Under the pieces are notes generated by a model, which was not told the origin of the DNA, did not search any database, and saw only the letters and a program-made list of their open reading frames with translations. 64,000 bases of DNA from Balneola sp. MJW-20 (GTDB lineage Bacteria > Bacteroidota > Rhodothermia > Balneolales > Balneolaceae), in assembly GCF_040811775.1 (NCBI RefSeq), contig NZ_JBFNXW010000001.1, positions 1,116,001 to 1,180,000 of the forward strand, read 5' to 3'. The position numbers and the translations under genes were made by a program. Every line of letters starts with the position of its first letter. The first letter of the stretch is position 1. This document shows positions 1 through 8,983 of this stretch, piece by piece.

Positions 1-105
1 CCGGATGATATCAATTCGGGAGAGATCACAATTGACAAGTCGTATGTAGATAAACAGCTGCAAAGTCTGGTCAAAGACAAAGACCTCAGCCATTATATCC
101 TTTAA
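1..105 (+). CDS. hslU: HslU, ATPase subunit of the HslUV protease (C-terminal fragment)
   Basis: Only the last 34 codons are in the window, open at the left edge and ending in TAA at 103-105. The fragment carries the typical HslU C-terminus: an IDKSYVDKQL stretch followed by a terminal DLSHYIL, which matches the DLSR(F/Y)IL tail that HslU inserts into HslV to activate it. HslU is the AAA+ unfoldase feeding substrates into the HslV peptidase in the cytoplasm. The upstream hslV expected in most operons lies outside the window. The next gene starts 99 bp downstream, and I see no clear terminator between them. The tail is short but distinctive. Confidence 0.8.
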   Translation, partial: PDDINSGEITIDKSYVDKQLQSLVKDKDLSHYIL

Positions 106-204
106 TATTGGACTAGTAGAGAATATTTATTACAATCGTTATCAGGAAACTTAAATCGCTGGTTTCGGTTAATAGTACAAAAGAGCATCAGAAAACGGAT
201 TGTT

Positions 205-2088
205 ATGACCCTTAAGAAATTGATTTTACCTGGCCTGTTAACTTTTTTATTCCTTGCAGGACTTAAGGTTAGCGGTGTGGAACCGGTATTTGAACAGAAG
301 GATCCCACCACTCATCTTACCAAATATATACAGGCACAGCGGTATATAGTCAGTAATTATTTTGGAAATGCAGACCTGAACGAATTATATAAGAGCAGTA
401 TCAAATATATGGTTCGGTCATTGAGTGATTCCACGATGAAAGTAGACGGCACACCGATCGATACACTTTTCAAGGGACTTAACGTAACTTCATTAACCGA
501 ATCCGCTTCCCGTTTCCAGAATGCTTACCTGTATATTTCCAATAATAATGAAGAGGAAGATATGGGTGCCCTTACCGAACAAGCGATTCGCGGTATGTTC
601 TCTACCCTTGACCCTCACTCCATTTATATTGAACCTGAAGACAACGAGCAGATACAGGAAGAGTTTGCAGGAAAATTCCAGGGGATCGGTGTTCAGTTCA
701 ACATCATTCAGGATACCATAACGGTTATTACCGCTATTGCCGGTGGTCCAAGCGATCAGCTCGGTATTAGGTCCGGTGACCGCATCATAGAGATAGAAGA
801 CTCCACTTCAGTAGGATTTACAAATGAGATGGTACTTCGCAGACTTAGGGGTGAGAAAGGGTCTAAGGTTAATGTCACTATCAAACGGCCAAATGTCTCC
901 GAGCCTCTTTATTTTACGATCACCCGTGATGACATCCCTCTCTATACGGTAGACACCTCCTACATGCTGGATGAACAGACGGGTTATATTAAGATCAATC
1001 GTTTTGCAGCCACCACTCATCAGGAGTTCATGCAAGCTATGACCGATCTCAAGTCGGTTGGCATGGAACGTCTGGTATTAGATCTCAGAGGAAATCCGGG
1101 CGGATACCTGACTCAGGCTATAGCTATAGCAGAAGAGTTCTTCCCGGTTGGAACCGAACTGGTATCCACAAAGTCCAAGCATTCCCGCTTTAACGGTGAC
1201 TATTCATCCAGAAAGAACGGAGCTTTTAAAGATAAGCCGGTGATCATCCTCGTTGACGAAGGAGCTGCATCAGCAAGCGAGATCGTTTCCGGAGCCATTC
1301 AGGATCACGATCGTGGACTTATCGTGGGTAAAAGAACTTTTGGAAAAGGTCTTGTTCAGCAGCAATATGAGCTCATCGATGAAAGCAGTGTGCGGGTAAC
1401 TATCTCCAGATATTATACCCCCTCCGGACGTCTCATCCAGAAACCTTTCACAGAAGGTGGAAAAGAAGATTATGCTTATGAAATCTACAGAAGGGAAGAA
1501 GCACAGAATGATGCTGTCGAATTCATAGACCATGTACCTGATTCACTTAAATTTACTACCGATGCCGGGCGTACTGTATATGGCGGCGGCGGGATCATTC
1601 CCGATTATATCATCCCTGAGGATACTACCGTGTCCGCTTATGTGATCAACTTTGCGATCCGTGAGCAGGCTTCCTTTGATTTCGTAAGGAACTTTCTCGA
1701 CAATAAAGGTGATGCATTCCGTGCTGAATGGGGTGGGGACTTCCAGAATTTCCGCGATAATTTCCAATGGAGTGAAGAAGACAAAAAAGGAATTAAAGAA
1801 ATGCTCATCGAGAGAGGTATGGCGATCTCTGATACGGTCAAAACTCCCCGATTTACCCGTGACAGTCTGTATATCCCGGAGGGCCATTTTGAAGAGAACT
1901 CCTGGCTGGTAGAAGGCCGGATGAAGGCTGAACTGGCACGACAGGCATGGGATATGACTAAGTTTTACCCGATCATAAACGATGTCTTTGATACTACCAT
2001 TGAAGAAGCCATGAAGCTCTGGGATGCTGTTGCACGACTGGAAGCACTGGCACAGAGTGGTGGCACATCCTCTTCTGAGGGAAAGTAG
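205..2088 (+). CDS. S41 family C-terminal processing peptidase (CtpA/Prc type)
   Basis: This is a 627-residue serine protease that cleaves proteins near their C-termini in the periplasm or envelope. Residues 1-25 form a Sec signal or anchor (MTLKKLILPGLL...). A PDZ domain spans about 150-240 (GIGVQF, GIRSGDRI). The S41 core follows, with LVLDLRGNPGG and the Ser-Lys dyad: S356 in GAASASE and K381 in TFGKG, spaced 25 residues as in E. coli Prc (S430/K455). About 200 residues after the core form a C-terminal extension seen in many Bacteroidota CtpA proteins. It follows hslU on the same strand and ends before a strong terminator at 2157, so it may be the last gene of that transcription unit. Its substrates cannot be read from the sequence. 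Confidence 0.9.
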   Translation: MTLKKLILPGLLTFLFLAGLKVSGVEPVFEQKDPTTHLTKYIQAQRYIVSNYFGNADLNELYKSSIKYMVRSLSDSTMKVDGTPIDTLFKGLNVTSLTESASRFQNAYLYISNNNEEEDMGALTEQAIRGMFSTLDPHSIYIEPEDNEQIQEEFAGKFQGIGVQFNIIQDTITVITAIAGGPSDQLGIRSGDRIIEIEDSTSVGFTNEMVLRRLRGEKGSKVNVTIKRPNVSEPLYFTITRDDIPLYTVDTSYMLDEQTGYIKINRFAATTHQEFMQAMTDLKSVGMERLVLDLRGNPGGYLTQAIAIAEEFFPVGTELVSTKSKHSRFNGDYSSRKNGAFKDKPVIILVDEGAASASEIVSGAIQDHDRGLIVGKRTFGKGLVQQQYELIDESSVRVTISRYYTPSGRLIQKPFTEGGKEDYAYEIYRREEAQNDAVEFIDHVPDSLKFTTDAGRTVYGGGGIIPDYIIPEDTTVSAYVINFAIREQASFDFVRNFLDNKGDAFRAEWGGDFQNFRDNFQWSEEDKKGIKEMLIERGMAISDTVKTPRFTRDSLYIPEGHFEENSWLVEGRMKAELARQAWDMTKFYPIINDVFDTTIEEAMKLWDAVARLEALAQSGGTSSSEGK

Positions 2089-2156
2089 ACCGATAGAAGG
2101 TCTTAGATTGCTTTGATCTTCGGTATGTCTTTTCGCACATACACCGAAGGAATTTT

Positions 2157-2193
2157 AGCCTGATCATTATTTAATACTGATCAGGCTTTTTTT
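2157..2193 (+). terminator. Rho-independent terminator after the S41 peptidase gene
   Basis: A perfect 10-bp stem (AGCCTGATCA / TGATCAGGCT) with an 11-nt A+T-rich loop is followed by six T residues, about 70 bp after the stop codon of the S41 peptidase gene. From 2194 to 2327 I see no gene, only the leader of the amidase gene. Confidence 0.85.
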
Positions 2194-2327
2194 ATCAGTA
2201 AGTACACTCATTGCTCGCTAAACTCCTGTTTCTGTACCCCGCTTTGCGACTATCCTGATCTGACTCAACTATCCTTTTTTCACCATATTCCGTACTATCC
2301 AATCCCAATCCTAATTAAACCCCTATC

Positions 2328-3899
2328 ATGAAAAACCTGCATATTTTTCTAGTCATTCTGCTTTTTGTTATTTCAGGCTGCCAGCCGGCAGAACGGTCTG
2401 CTGCTTATGACGATTTAGGACTCGAAGAGATCACTATTGAACAGCTTCATGAAGGCTATCAGAACGGTACTTTTACGATCGCTGATGTAACCGAAGCTTA
2501 TCTAAAAAGAATTGATGACATAGATCAAAATGGCCCGGCGTTGAACTCTATCATTGCTGTAAATCCTGATGCCATGGAGATTGCAGCCGAACTGGACCGT
2601 GAGCTTTCCGAGGGCAGCATTCGTGGTCCCATGCATGGAGTGCCGGTGGTACTTAAAGATAATATTGATACCAATGACGGAATGCCAAATACTGCAGGAG
2701 CACGAATTATGGCAAACTCTTTTCCGGATAAAGACAGTTATATCGTACGTAAATTACGTGAAAGCGGTGCCGTAATCATTGGTAAAGCGAATCTGAGTGA
2801 ATGGGCCAATTTTCACTCTTCTTTCTCTTCCTCGGGCTGGAGCGGTCTTGGCGGACAGACCAACAACCCTTATGATATTACCAGAAACCCCTGCGGGTCT
2901 AGCGCCGGATCAGGAGTAGCAGTGTCAGCCAACCTCACTATGATCGCGATCGGTACAGAGACTAACGGCTCGATCACCTGCCCTTCAAATAACAATGGGA
3001 TTGTAGGAATTAAGCCAACGGTCGGATTACTCAGCCGTTCAGGGATCATTCCGATCTCGTTCACACAGGATACCCCGGGCCCAATGGCCAGAACGGTCAG
3101 AGATGCTGCGATCGCCTTAGGAGCTATGACCGGTGTGGATGAAAATGACAGTAAAACACTGGCCAGTGAGGGAAATTACAAGACCGATTATACTCAGTAT
3201 CTCAATGAAGGCGGTCTTGAGGGTAAAAGGATTGGATTCTACACTGCTCCCGTAGGCCGGCATTTCAGACTGGATACTCTGATCTATCAGACCAGACGAT
3301 TCCTTGAAGAACAAGGTGCTACTATAATCGAACTGGATCAGGTCGCGGGAAGGAACGTCGGGGGTGATTCCTACAATGTTCTATTATATGAATTCAAGGA
3401 CGGGCTGAATAAATATTTCGCTTCATTAGGAGATGATGCACCGGTATCATCGCTGGAAGAACTGATCGAAGTAACCCTCTCGGATTCTGTTGAGATGCAG
3501 TATTTTGATCATGATATCCTTTTGCAGGCTCAGGCTAAAGGAGATCTGGAATCAGCCGAATATACAGAGGCGCTGGAACGTATGCTCCGTTATAGCCGGG
3601 AGGAAGGAATCGATAAAGTGATGGATGAAAATGATCTGGATGCGATCTTTGGTCCAACCGGAGCACCGGCATGGAAGACCGACCTGACCAATGGTGATAA
3701 TTTTGGGGTAAGCTCCAGTTCACCGGCTGCCCGGGCAGGATATCCGCACATCACAGTTCCTATGGGCAATATTGACGGTCTGCCCGTGAATATCTCCTTC
3801 TTCGGAAGAGCCTGGAGTGAGCCTGAACTCATCGAGATCGCTTACGCCTTTGAGCAGGCTACACAAGCGCGAATTATTCCCGAGTTCAAAGGATACTGA
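2328..3899 (+). CDS. Exported amidase-signature family hydrolase, lipoprotein
   Basis: A 523-residue amidase of the amidase-signature (AS) family, which hydrolyses amide bonds with a Ser-cisSer-Lys triad. The triad reads K110 (PVVLKDN), S191 (CGSSAGSG) and the nucleophile S215 (GTETNGSI); the 24-residue S-S spacing matches FAAH. The N-terminus is a lipoprotein signal with lipobox VISGC, Cys18, so the enzyme is probably anchored in the envelope rather than being the cytoplasmic GatA of tRNA amidation, which has no signal peptide. The substrate is unknown. It starts after an empty 134-bp leader and ends 11 bp before a terminator. Similar exported amidases are common in heterotrophic Bacteroidota, where a role in peptide or amide scavenging is plausible but unproven. 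Confidence 0.87.
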   Translation: MKNLHIFLVILLFVISGCQPAERSAAYDDLGLEEITIEQLHEGYQNGTFTIADVTEAYLKRIDDIDQNGPALNSIIAVNPDAMEIAAELDRELSEGSIRGPMHGVPVVLKDNIDTNDGMPNTAGARIMANSFPDKDSYIVRKLRESGAVIIGKANLSEWANFHSSFSSSGWSGLGGQTNNPYDITRNPCGSSAGSGVAVSANLTMIAIGTETNGSITCPSNNNGIVGIKPTVGLLSRSGIIPISFTQDTPGPMARTVRDAAIALGAMTGVDENDSKTLASEGNYKTDYTQYLNEGGLEGKRIGFYTAPVGRHFRLDTLIYQTRRFLEEQGATIIELDQVAGRNVGGDSYNVLLYEFKDGLNKYFASLGDDAPVSSLEELIEVTLSDSVEMQYFDHDILLQAQAKGDLESAEYTEALERMLRYSREEGIDKVMDENDLDAIFGPTGAPAWKTDLTNGDNFGVSSSSPAARAGYPHITVPMGNIDGLPVNISFFGRAWSEPELIEIAYAFEQATQARIIPEFKGY

Positions 3900-3910
3900 T
3901 CTTTTAACGG

Positions 3911-3938
3911 AAGGGTCCAATTTTATGGACCCTTTTTT
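3911..3938 (+). terminator. Rho-independent terminator after the amidase gene
   Basis: A 9-bp perfect stem (AAGGGTCCA / TGGACCCTT) with a 6-nt loop is followed by a T run. It lies 11 bp after the amidase stop and ends about 10 bp before the ATG of the next gene on the same strand. Little room is left for a separate promoter, so it may act as an attenuator rather than a full stop. Confidence 0.75.
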
Positions 3939-3948
3939 ATTCTATTCA

Positions 3949-4635
3949 ATGAGAGAGCTATACAATTTAAGTCCCAAAAGCCGCTGGAGGATCCTCCTGC
4001 TTCTTTTTAGTGTGATGTTCATTTTACTGGCTTCCGGACTGATCGAAAATTATAATCTGCAGCGGGTTAATGAGGATATATCATCGATGTATGCCGACCG
4101 ACTGATCCCCTCTTCCCAGATATATTACGTGACGGAGTATCTCTTTGAAAAAAGAGTAGTGCTTGAAAGCATTGAAAACCGCTCTGATTTTGATGAGGAG
4201 GAGGTCATAAACCGTTTGAGATCCAGAAACAGCGAAATGGATTCCCTGATAAGTAATTATTATCAGACCTACCTGGTTGAAGATGAGGCAGAGCACGTTC
4301 AGACCTTTGACCGCAATCTCAAAATATATCTTGAAACAGAAGATAGAATGGCTGAGCTCATGCAGAATGGGAGAAAAGAAGCGGCACTCCGCTTATACGA
4401 AACAGTAGGCAGAGATCAGTTCCGGTCAGTCATTGAAGAATTGAATATTCTCGCAGATGTTCAGCTTAGAGTAGGTCAGGAGTTGCTGGAAAAATCCAGA
4501 AATGAACTGGGTTATAATAAATTATTATACTACGTGAGAGTTTTGGTCATCATTACCATAGGTATATTTATTCTGGTAATAATCAGAACTTCAAGACTGA
4601 TGCATCAGCCGGAACAAAACTACAGGATGAATTGA
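3949..4635 (+). CDS. Orphan four-helix-bundle (4HB_MCP-like) membrane sensor protein
   Basis: The 228-residue protein has a membrane segment at about residues 14-33 and a second near 195-215, with about 160 extracytoplasmic helical residues between them. This is the layout of the ligand-binding four-helix bundle of methyl-accepting chemotaxis proteins. It stops a few residues after the second membrane helix and so lacks HAMP, kinase or methyl-accepting output domains. I chose ATG 3949: the open frame extends upstream, but those codons lie inside the amidase gene and its terminator. No Shine-Dalgarno is visible. A serine hydrolase lipoprotein gene starts 9 bp downstream and is probably co-transcribed. 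The family match is by architecture only. How a sensor without an output domain would signal is unknown; partnering with another membrane protein is one possibility. Confidence 0.65.
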   Translation: MRELYNLSPKSRWRILLLLFSVMFILLASGLIENYNLQRVNEDISSMYADRLIPSSQIYYVTEYLFEKRVVLESIENRSDFDEEEVINRLRSRNSEMDSLISNYYQTYLVEDEAEHVQTFDRNLKIYLETEDRMAELMQNGRKEAALRLYETVGRDQFRSVIEELNILADVQLRVGQELLEKSRNELGYNKLLYYVRVLVIITIGIFILVIIRTSRLMHQPEQNYRMN

Positions 4636-4644
4636 AAATAGGCT

Positions 4645-5778
4645 ATGAAAAAAACAAACATTTCGTTTCTCCTAATTCTACTTATCACCTTTATTACCCA
4701 GGCCTGTAATGCCCCGGAGAAAGTTCCCCCGGTTCCGGAAAGCGAACTTCAGACTGAGGATCCCATGATGCAGACCATCATGGATTCAGTAGCATCCAAA
4801 ATGAGATATTATCCTGACCAAATTCAGTTCGCATTCGCATTTGTAGACGGGGACTCAACCTGGTATCTGGGTGTACTAAGAGAAAATGATATTCTTAAAG
4901 AAATTACCAATGCCGACAGTGTTTATGAGATCGGTTCTATTTCAAAGGTTTTTACGGGTATCCTGCTCGCTGATATGGTAGTTAAAGAGGAATTACAGCT
5001 GGAAACCACCCTCGAGGACCTGGGTATAGAGACCAGGACCGATTTTACTTTTACGCTCGAAGAGCTTTCCACCCATACTTCAGGCATGCCGCGCATTCCG
5101 TCCAATATGCGGTGGTCGGCCATGTTCCATCAGGATAATCCTTATGTGAATTATGATGATGATAAACTCAGAGATTATCTGAAGAATGATCTTACCACGC
5201 AAAGTCGGCCGGGGACCGATTATGCCTATTCTAATCTAGGTGCCGGAGTACTCGGGTATGCACTTCAGGTCAAAAGTGATTTTGACTATGAGCAGTTGAT
5301 TCAGCAGGTTATCACCACTCCTCTCTCAATGGATCAAACCACCACGGATCGTTCACGCATAAAGAATGAACTGGTGCAGGGCCGGGATTATAACGGCAAG
5401 CCGACTCCCAACTGGGACTTCAATGCATTGATAGCCGCCGGAGGTATTCTATCCAGTCCGCGTGATATGATTAAATTTGCAAAAGCACAGTGGGACACGA
5501 CCAATACCGCGATTCAGTTGAGCCAGCTGCCAAGGCATCCGGTTAATTCCGGTATGCAGATCGGACTGGGCTGGCATATTATTTATCGGAATGACGGTTC
5601 TGCATGGCTATGGCATAACGGTGGTACGGGCGGATATCGCTCCACGATATATATAGATGAGGTAAAAAAGAAAGCACTGGTCATTCTTAGTAATCTTTCG
5701 GCAGGTCATTCACGGTCCAGACTAATGGATGCCCTTGGTCAGGATATTATGGAGATCCTGATTAAGGATGAGTCCTGA
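4645..5778 (+). CDS. Serine hydrolase lipoprotein of the beta-lactamase/class C PBP fold
   Basis: This 377-residue protein belongs to the class C beta-lactamase-like family (esterases, D-aminopeptidases, AmpC-like). The three active-site motifs are visible: S98-I-S-K101 (SxxK), Y195-S-N197, and H324-N-G-G in place of KTG. The H-x-G form is commoner in esterase-like members than in true beta-lactamases. The N-terminus is a signal peptide ending in a lipobox (ITQAC, Cys21), giving an envelope lipoprotein. It follows the four-helix-bundle gene by 9 bp and converges with the nitrilase gene after a 37-bp gap without an evident terminator. Antibiotic hydrolysis cannot be claimed; peptidoglycan-peptide or ester hydrolysis is as likely. 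Confidence 0.85.
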   Translation: MKKTNISFLLILLITFITQACNAPEKVPPVPESELQTEDPMMQTIMDSVASKMRYYPDQIQFAFAFVDGDSTWYLGVLRENDILKEITNADSVYEIGSISKVFTGILLADMVVKEELQLETTLEDLGIETRTDFTFTLEELSTHTSGMPRIPSNMRWSAMFHQDNPYVNYDDDKLRDYLKNDLTTQSRPGTDYAYSNLGAGVLGYALQVKSDFDYEQLIQQVITTPLSMDQTTTDRSRIKNELVQGRDYNGKPTPNWDFNALIAAGGILSSPRDMIKFAKAQWDTTNTAIQLSQLPRHPVNSGMQIGLGWHIIYRNDGSAWLWHNGGTGGYRSTIYIDEVKKKALVILSNLSAGHSRSRLMDALGQDIMEILIKDES

Positions 5779-5815
5779 AAAGTTACTGATAACTTCCCGC
5801 TTCATTACGGAGTAC

Positions 5816-6730
5816 TTATACTGTATCCGGCTGATCCTTCACATCGAAATGAAAGATATCCGGTCGTGCATAATGCCCGTTTACATCAAAATCCAGTTTG
5901 CTCCGGGTGATCTCATCAGTATCCAGTTCCGCACTTACAATCCCGGTCTTGTTCCAAAGCGGTCCGGCCAGGATCTCCCCCATTGGTGACATGATCACGC
6001 TTCCACCCCGGCATAATACTTCCGGTTCCGGGGATAACAGGCTTCGGTATTTTTCGGGTATATCTTTCTTTTCCACATACTGATTGCATGCAAGTACAAA
6101 GCATCGCCCTTCCAATGCAATATGCTGCATGGATGCGATCCAGTTGTCTCGGGCGTCTGCGGTAGGGGCAATATAAAGCTGAACTCCTTTTCGGTACATC
6201 GCCAACCGGGCTTCCGGCATGTAATTTTCCCAGCAGATCAAGCCTCCCATTCTGCCTAATTTTGTATCACAGGTGATCAGATCGCTGCCGTCACCTTCTG
6301 CCCATATTACTCTTTCAGATGCGGTAGGTTTGATCTTTCGGTGGGTACCTAGCATCCCTTTATCCGGACAAATATAAACCATTGAACAGTACAGACTGCC
6401 GTTATCGGCCACCTTTTCGGTTAGGCCAACACACAAATATACTCCATGCCTGCGGGCCATCTCCTCCAGTCTCTTTCCGTCTTCAGTGCTGAGATCCACG
6501 CTGCTTTTGTGATAATCACGATAATGATCTCTGCCTTCCTCTGAGCGACTTCCTACCTTAGCACCGAAACTAAATCCTCGGGGATATCCCGGGATGAAAG
6601 ATTCCGGAAATACGATCAGGTCTGCTCCCTTCTGAGCTTCTGATTCCAGGGTCCTTTCCATTCCGGAAAAGATAGCTTCCTTATCAAAGAATGCGGGTGT
6701 ATGCTGTATCAGGGAGACTTTTATGGTCAT
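5816..6730 (-). CDS. Carbon-nitrogen hydrolase (nitrilase family)
   Basis: The 304-residue cytoplasmic enzyme has the Glu-Lys-Cys triad of the nitrilase superfamily: E43 (VFPESFIPGYP), K132 (HRKIKPT) and C166 (GGLICWENYMP). The HRKxKPT motif together with CWEN(Y/L)MP is characteristic of true nitrilases (branch 1) rather than omega-amidases or carbamoylases, so conversion of nitriles to carboxylic acids is the best guess. The actual substrate is unknown. There is no signal peptide, and the length is slightly short for branch 1. It converges with the upstream serine hydrolase gene. A small membrane-protein gene lies 61 bp upstream on the same strand and may share its transcript. Confidence 0.87.
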   Translation of the reverse strand: MTIKVSLIQHTPAFFDKEAIFSGMERTLESEAQKGADLIVFPESFIPGYPRGFSFGAKVGSRSEEGRDHYRDYHKSSVDLSTEDGKRLEEMARRHGVYLCVGLTEKVADNGSLYCSMVYICPDKGMLGTHRKIKPTASERVIWAEGDGSDLITCDTKLGRMGGLICWENYMPEARLAMYRKGVQLYIAPTADARDNWIASMQHIALEGRCFVLACNQYVEKKDIPEKYRSLLSPEPEVLCRGGSVIMSPMGEILAGPLWNKTGIVSAELDTDEITRSKLDFDVNGHYARPDIFHFDVKDQPDTV

Positions 6731-6791
6731 TCTTTTTATTGGGAAGGTAGTATATCATGCTATGGAGAACAAACAGGCTTATAATACTACC

Positions 6792-6959
6792 CTACTTATC
6801 CTCGGCCTTTTTCTTAAGTGCCATTGCACTGATAAGTAAAAGACCTCCAATAGCCAGAATTACATTAGCCAGGGCATCCATTTCGGTATTTACTCTGATT
6901 AATACGCTTGCGGCTATAAGCAGCAATGACACGTAAAAAAGAACCTGAAATTTGTTCAT
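6792..6959 (-). CDS. Small two-helix membrane protein, 55 residues
   Basis: An open frame from ATG (6959) to TAG (6792) encodes 55 residues. Two hydrophobic stretches, about residues 5-21 and 31-48, are separated by a short polar loop (RVNTEMD), and the tail is strongly basic (KKKAEDK). This fits a small integral membrane protein with a cytoplasmic lysine-rich end. A purine-rich AGAGTAGAAG lies just before the ATG and can act as the ribosome binding site. I do not recognise a family. It sits upstream of the nitrilase gene on the same strand and is divergent from the DUF4153 gene. The composition argues for a real gene over a chance frame, but its short length limits certainty. Confidence 0.55.
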   Translation of the reverse strand: MNKFQVLFYVSLLLIAASVLIRVNTEMDALANVILAIGGLLLISAMALKKKAEDK

Positions 6960-7083
6960 GCTTCTACTCTTTAATTAATTACTGCTTCACATTATCTATT
7001 TAATTTGAATTTTATATGGATTTAGGGACTCCGTATGTCTAAACTCGTATGAATTACAAATAAATGCCGGTGATGGAGGTATT

Positions 7084-8934
7084 ATGAAATTCAGTCTTCC
7101 AAGTTTATCCGATTTTCTCACAAGCAGCAGAGACTCCTTTCTGCGGTTCCCTCTGCCAATTCTTTCAGCTCTTATCGGCACCTCCGTTGCTATATGGCTT
7201 GCGGGACTAAGTTATACTCAGGAAACTGAATACGGGTGGTTGTATAACCTCAGCTTCACCTGTTCTCTGGGTATACCCTTATTAACCGGATTAAAGGTAC
7301 TGAGTGAGTCATGGAGCCTGGATACAACCCGATCCTGGTTGCTGAGGTCCGGTGGAGTCATATTACTGCTGCTGTATTATTTTACTCTGAGTGACAATAT
7401 CACAGAGGAACCGTACCTGCAACTGTCCCGATTCTTTCTCTATTTTATTGCCCTGCATTTGTTTGTAGCATTTGCTCCCTTCACCCGGAATAAGAACGTC
7501 GATGAATTCTGGAATATGAATAAAACCCTATTCCTGAACATTCTCCACTCAGCCACTTATAGCGCAACATTATTCATTGGACTGGCCATCGCCCTGGTAT
7601 CCGTTGATCAGTTACTAGAGATCTCGGTAGATGATGAAACCTATCTGCAATTATGGTTCTTTATGGTTGGGATATTCAATACCTGGTTTTTCCTCTCCCA
7701 TTTCCCAAAAGACTTTGATTCCGATGTCTCGGTCAGGGAATATCCCTCCGGATTAAAGATCTTTGCTCAGTATGTTCTTATACCCATAGTAAGTGTATAT
7801 ATACTGATTTTATACGCATATATGACTAAGATCATTATTGAATGGCAGTGGCCAAATGGGTGGGTCGCTAATCTGGTGCTGATCTTTTCCATTACCGGAA
7901 TCTTTTCTCTTTTATTGTTATATCCTTTTGAGAAGGAAGATAAAAACCGATGGATCCGCACTTACTCCAAAGGCTATTATTTTGCTTTGATACCCCTGAT
8001 CGTTTTACTGAGTCTTTCTATATGGACACGTATCTCTGAATACGGGATCACGATCAACCGGTATTATGTGGTCATCCTCGCACTGTGGCTGACCGGCTTT
8101 GTACTTTATTCTTTGCTTAGTAAAAAAAGAAATATAAAAGTGATCCCGGTCTCCTTATGTATTACCGCAATGCTGATCTCAGCAGGTCCCTGGGGAGCCT
8201 TCAGTATAGCTGAGAACAGCCAGAAAGACCGCCTGGAATACTACCTGGATCAATACGGATATCTGGACACATCGTCTAGGTTCATCCAGGGGGATCAGGA
8301 GATCCCGTTTGAGGATCGTGGTGAGATCAGTTCCATTATAAACTACCTGGTTGAGTACCATGGTCTCAAAAGCTTTAAGGAATATTTTGAGCAACCGGTT
8401 GAAGATGCTCTTAAGGTGATAAAAGAAGACAGTCTGATCGTCGTAAGTAACGAAGAAAAGATCATGCGCCTCCTGGGCATTGAATACATCAGCTCATTTT
8501 CAAGATCATCTGTCGACGATGATCAATACTATTATATATATCTGGAAAATCAGTGGGCTGCGGATATCTCCATTTATGAGCAGATCATCAGTGATATAGA
8601 TATTAACGTTCTGAACAGCGAAGTCACGGTCAAAGATAAGTCGGGAAGAACATGGGGTATCCTGGTAAATGAAGATGGTAACCGTTTGACTATCGGTCTA
8701 AAGGAAAGTGACCATTTGATAGATATCTCCCTTACTGAATTTCTGGAAGAACTTGCCCAGAGAATGCAGGGAACTGCGAGTAATGCTATGCCTTTCACCC
8801 TGATGAATCTGCCGGTAGAAGATGAAGAGTTATCTCTTATGATCATCTTCCACAGTCTTAATGCAACACTTGGAGAAGACCCAAAATTAAACTCAACCCG
8901 CATCGATCTGCTGATTGATTTGATGGAGGATTGA
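7084..8934 (+). CDS. DUF4153-type polytopic membrane protein
   Basis: The 616-residue protein has an N-terminal half to two-thirds (about residues 20-375) made of around ten hydrophobic helices, followed by a soluble, mixed alpha/beta C-terminal part of about 230 residues. This matches the layout of DUF4153 proteins, which are common in Bacteroidota and have no assigned biochemical role. A good ribosome binding site (GGAGG) precedes the ATG at 7084. Its upstream neighbour diverges and its downstream neighbour converges, so it is monocistronic. No catalytic motif stands out. The family call rests on architecture and is moderate; a transporter or envelope-stress role would be guesswork. Confidence 0.65.
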   Translation: MKFSLPSLSDFLTSSRDSFLRFPLPILSALIGTSVAIWLAGLSYTQETEYGWLYNLSFTCSLGIPLLTGLKVLSESWSLDTTRSWLLRSGGVILLLLYYFTLSDNITEEPYLQLSRFFLYFIALHLFVAFAPFTRNKNVDEFWNMNKTLFLNILHSATYSATLFIGLAIALVSVDQLLEISVDDETYLQLWFFMVGIFNTWFFLSHFPKDFDSDVSVREYPSGLKIFAQYVLIPIVSVYILILYAYMTKIIIEWQWPNGWVANLVLIFSITGIFSLLLLYPFEKEDKNRWIRTYSKGYYFALIPLIVLLSLSIWTRISEYGITINRYYVVILALWLTGFVLYSLLSKKRNIKVIPVSLCITAMLISAGPWGAFSIAENSQKDRLEYYLDQYGYLDTSSRFIQGDQEIPFEDRGEISSIINYLVEYHGLKSFKEYFEQPVEDALKVIKEDSLIVVSNEEKIMRLLGIEYISSFSRSSVDDDQYYYIYLENQWAADISIYEQIISDIDINVLNSEVTVKDKSGRTWGILVNEDGNRLTIGLKESDHLIDISLTEFLEELAQRMQGTASNAMPFTLMNLPVEDEELSLMIIFHSLNATLGEDPKLNSTRIDLLIDLMED

Positions 8935-8983
8935 GAATATATCAGTCGGTAGGTTTATTTCGGCTTTCTGAATGAGTACCCAA

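Noticed and set aside
3817..3948. A 44-codon upstream extension of the four-helix-bundle gene
   Set aside because: It overlaps the amidase gene and its terminator, and the encoded residues lack signal or family character; ATG 3949 sits just before the first membrane helix.
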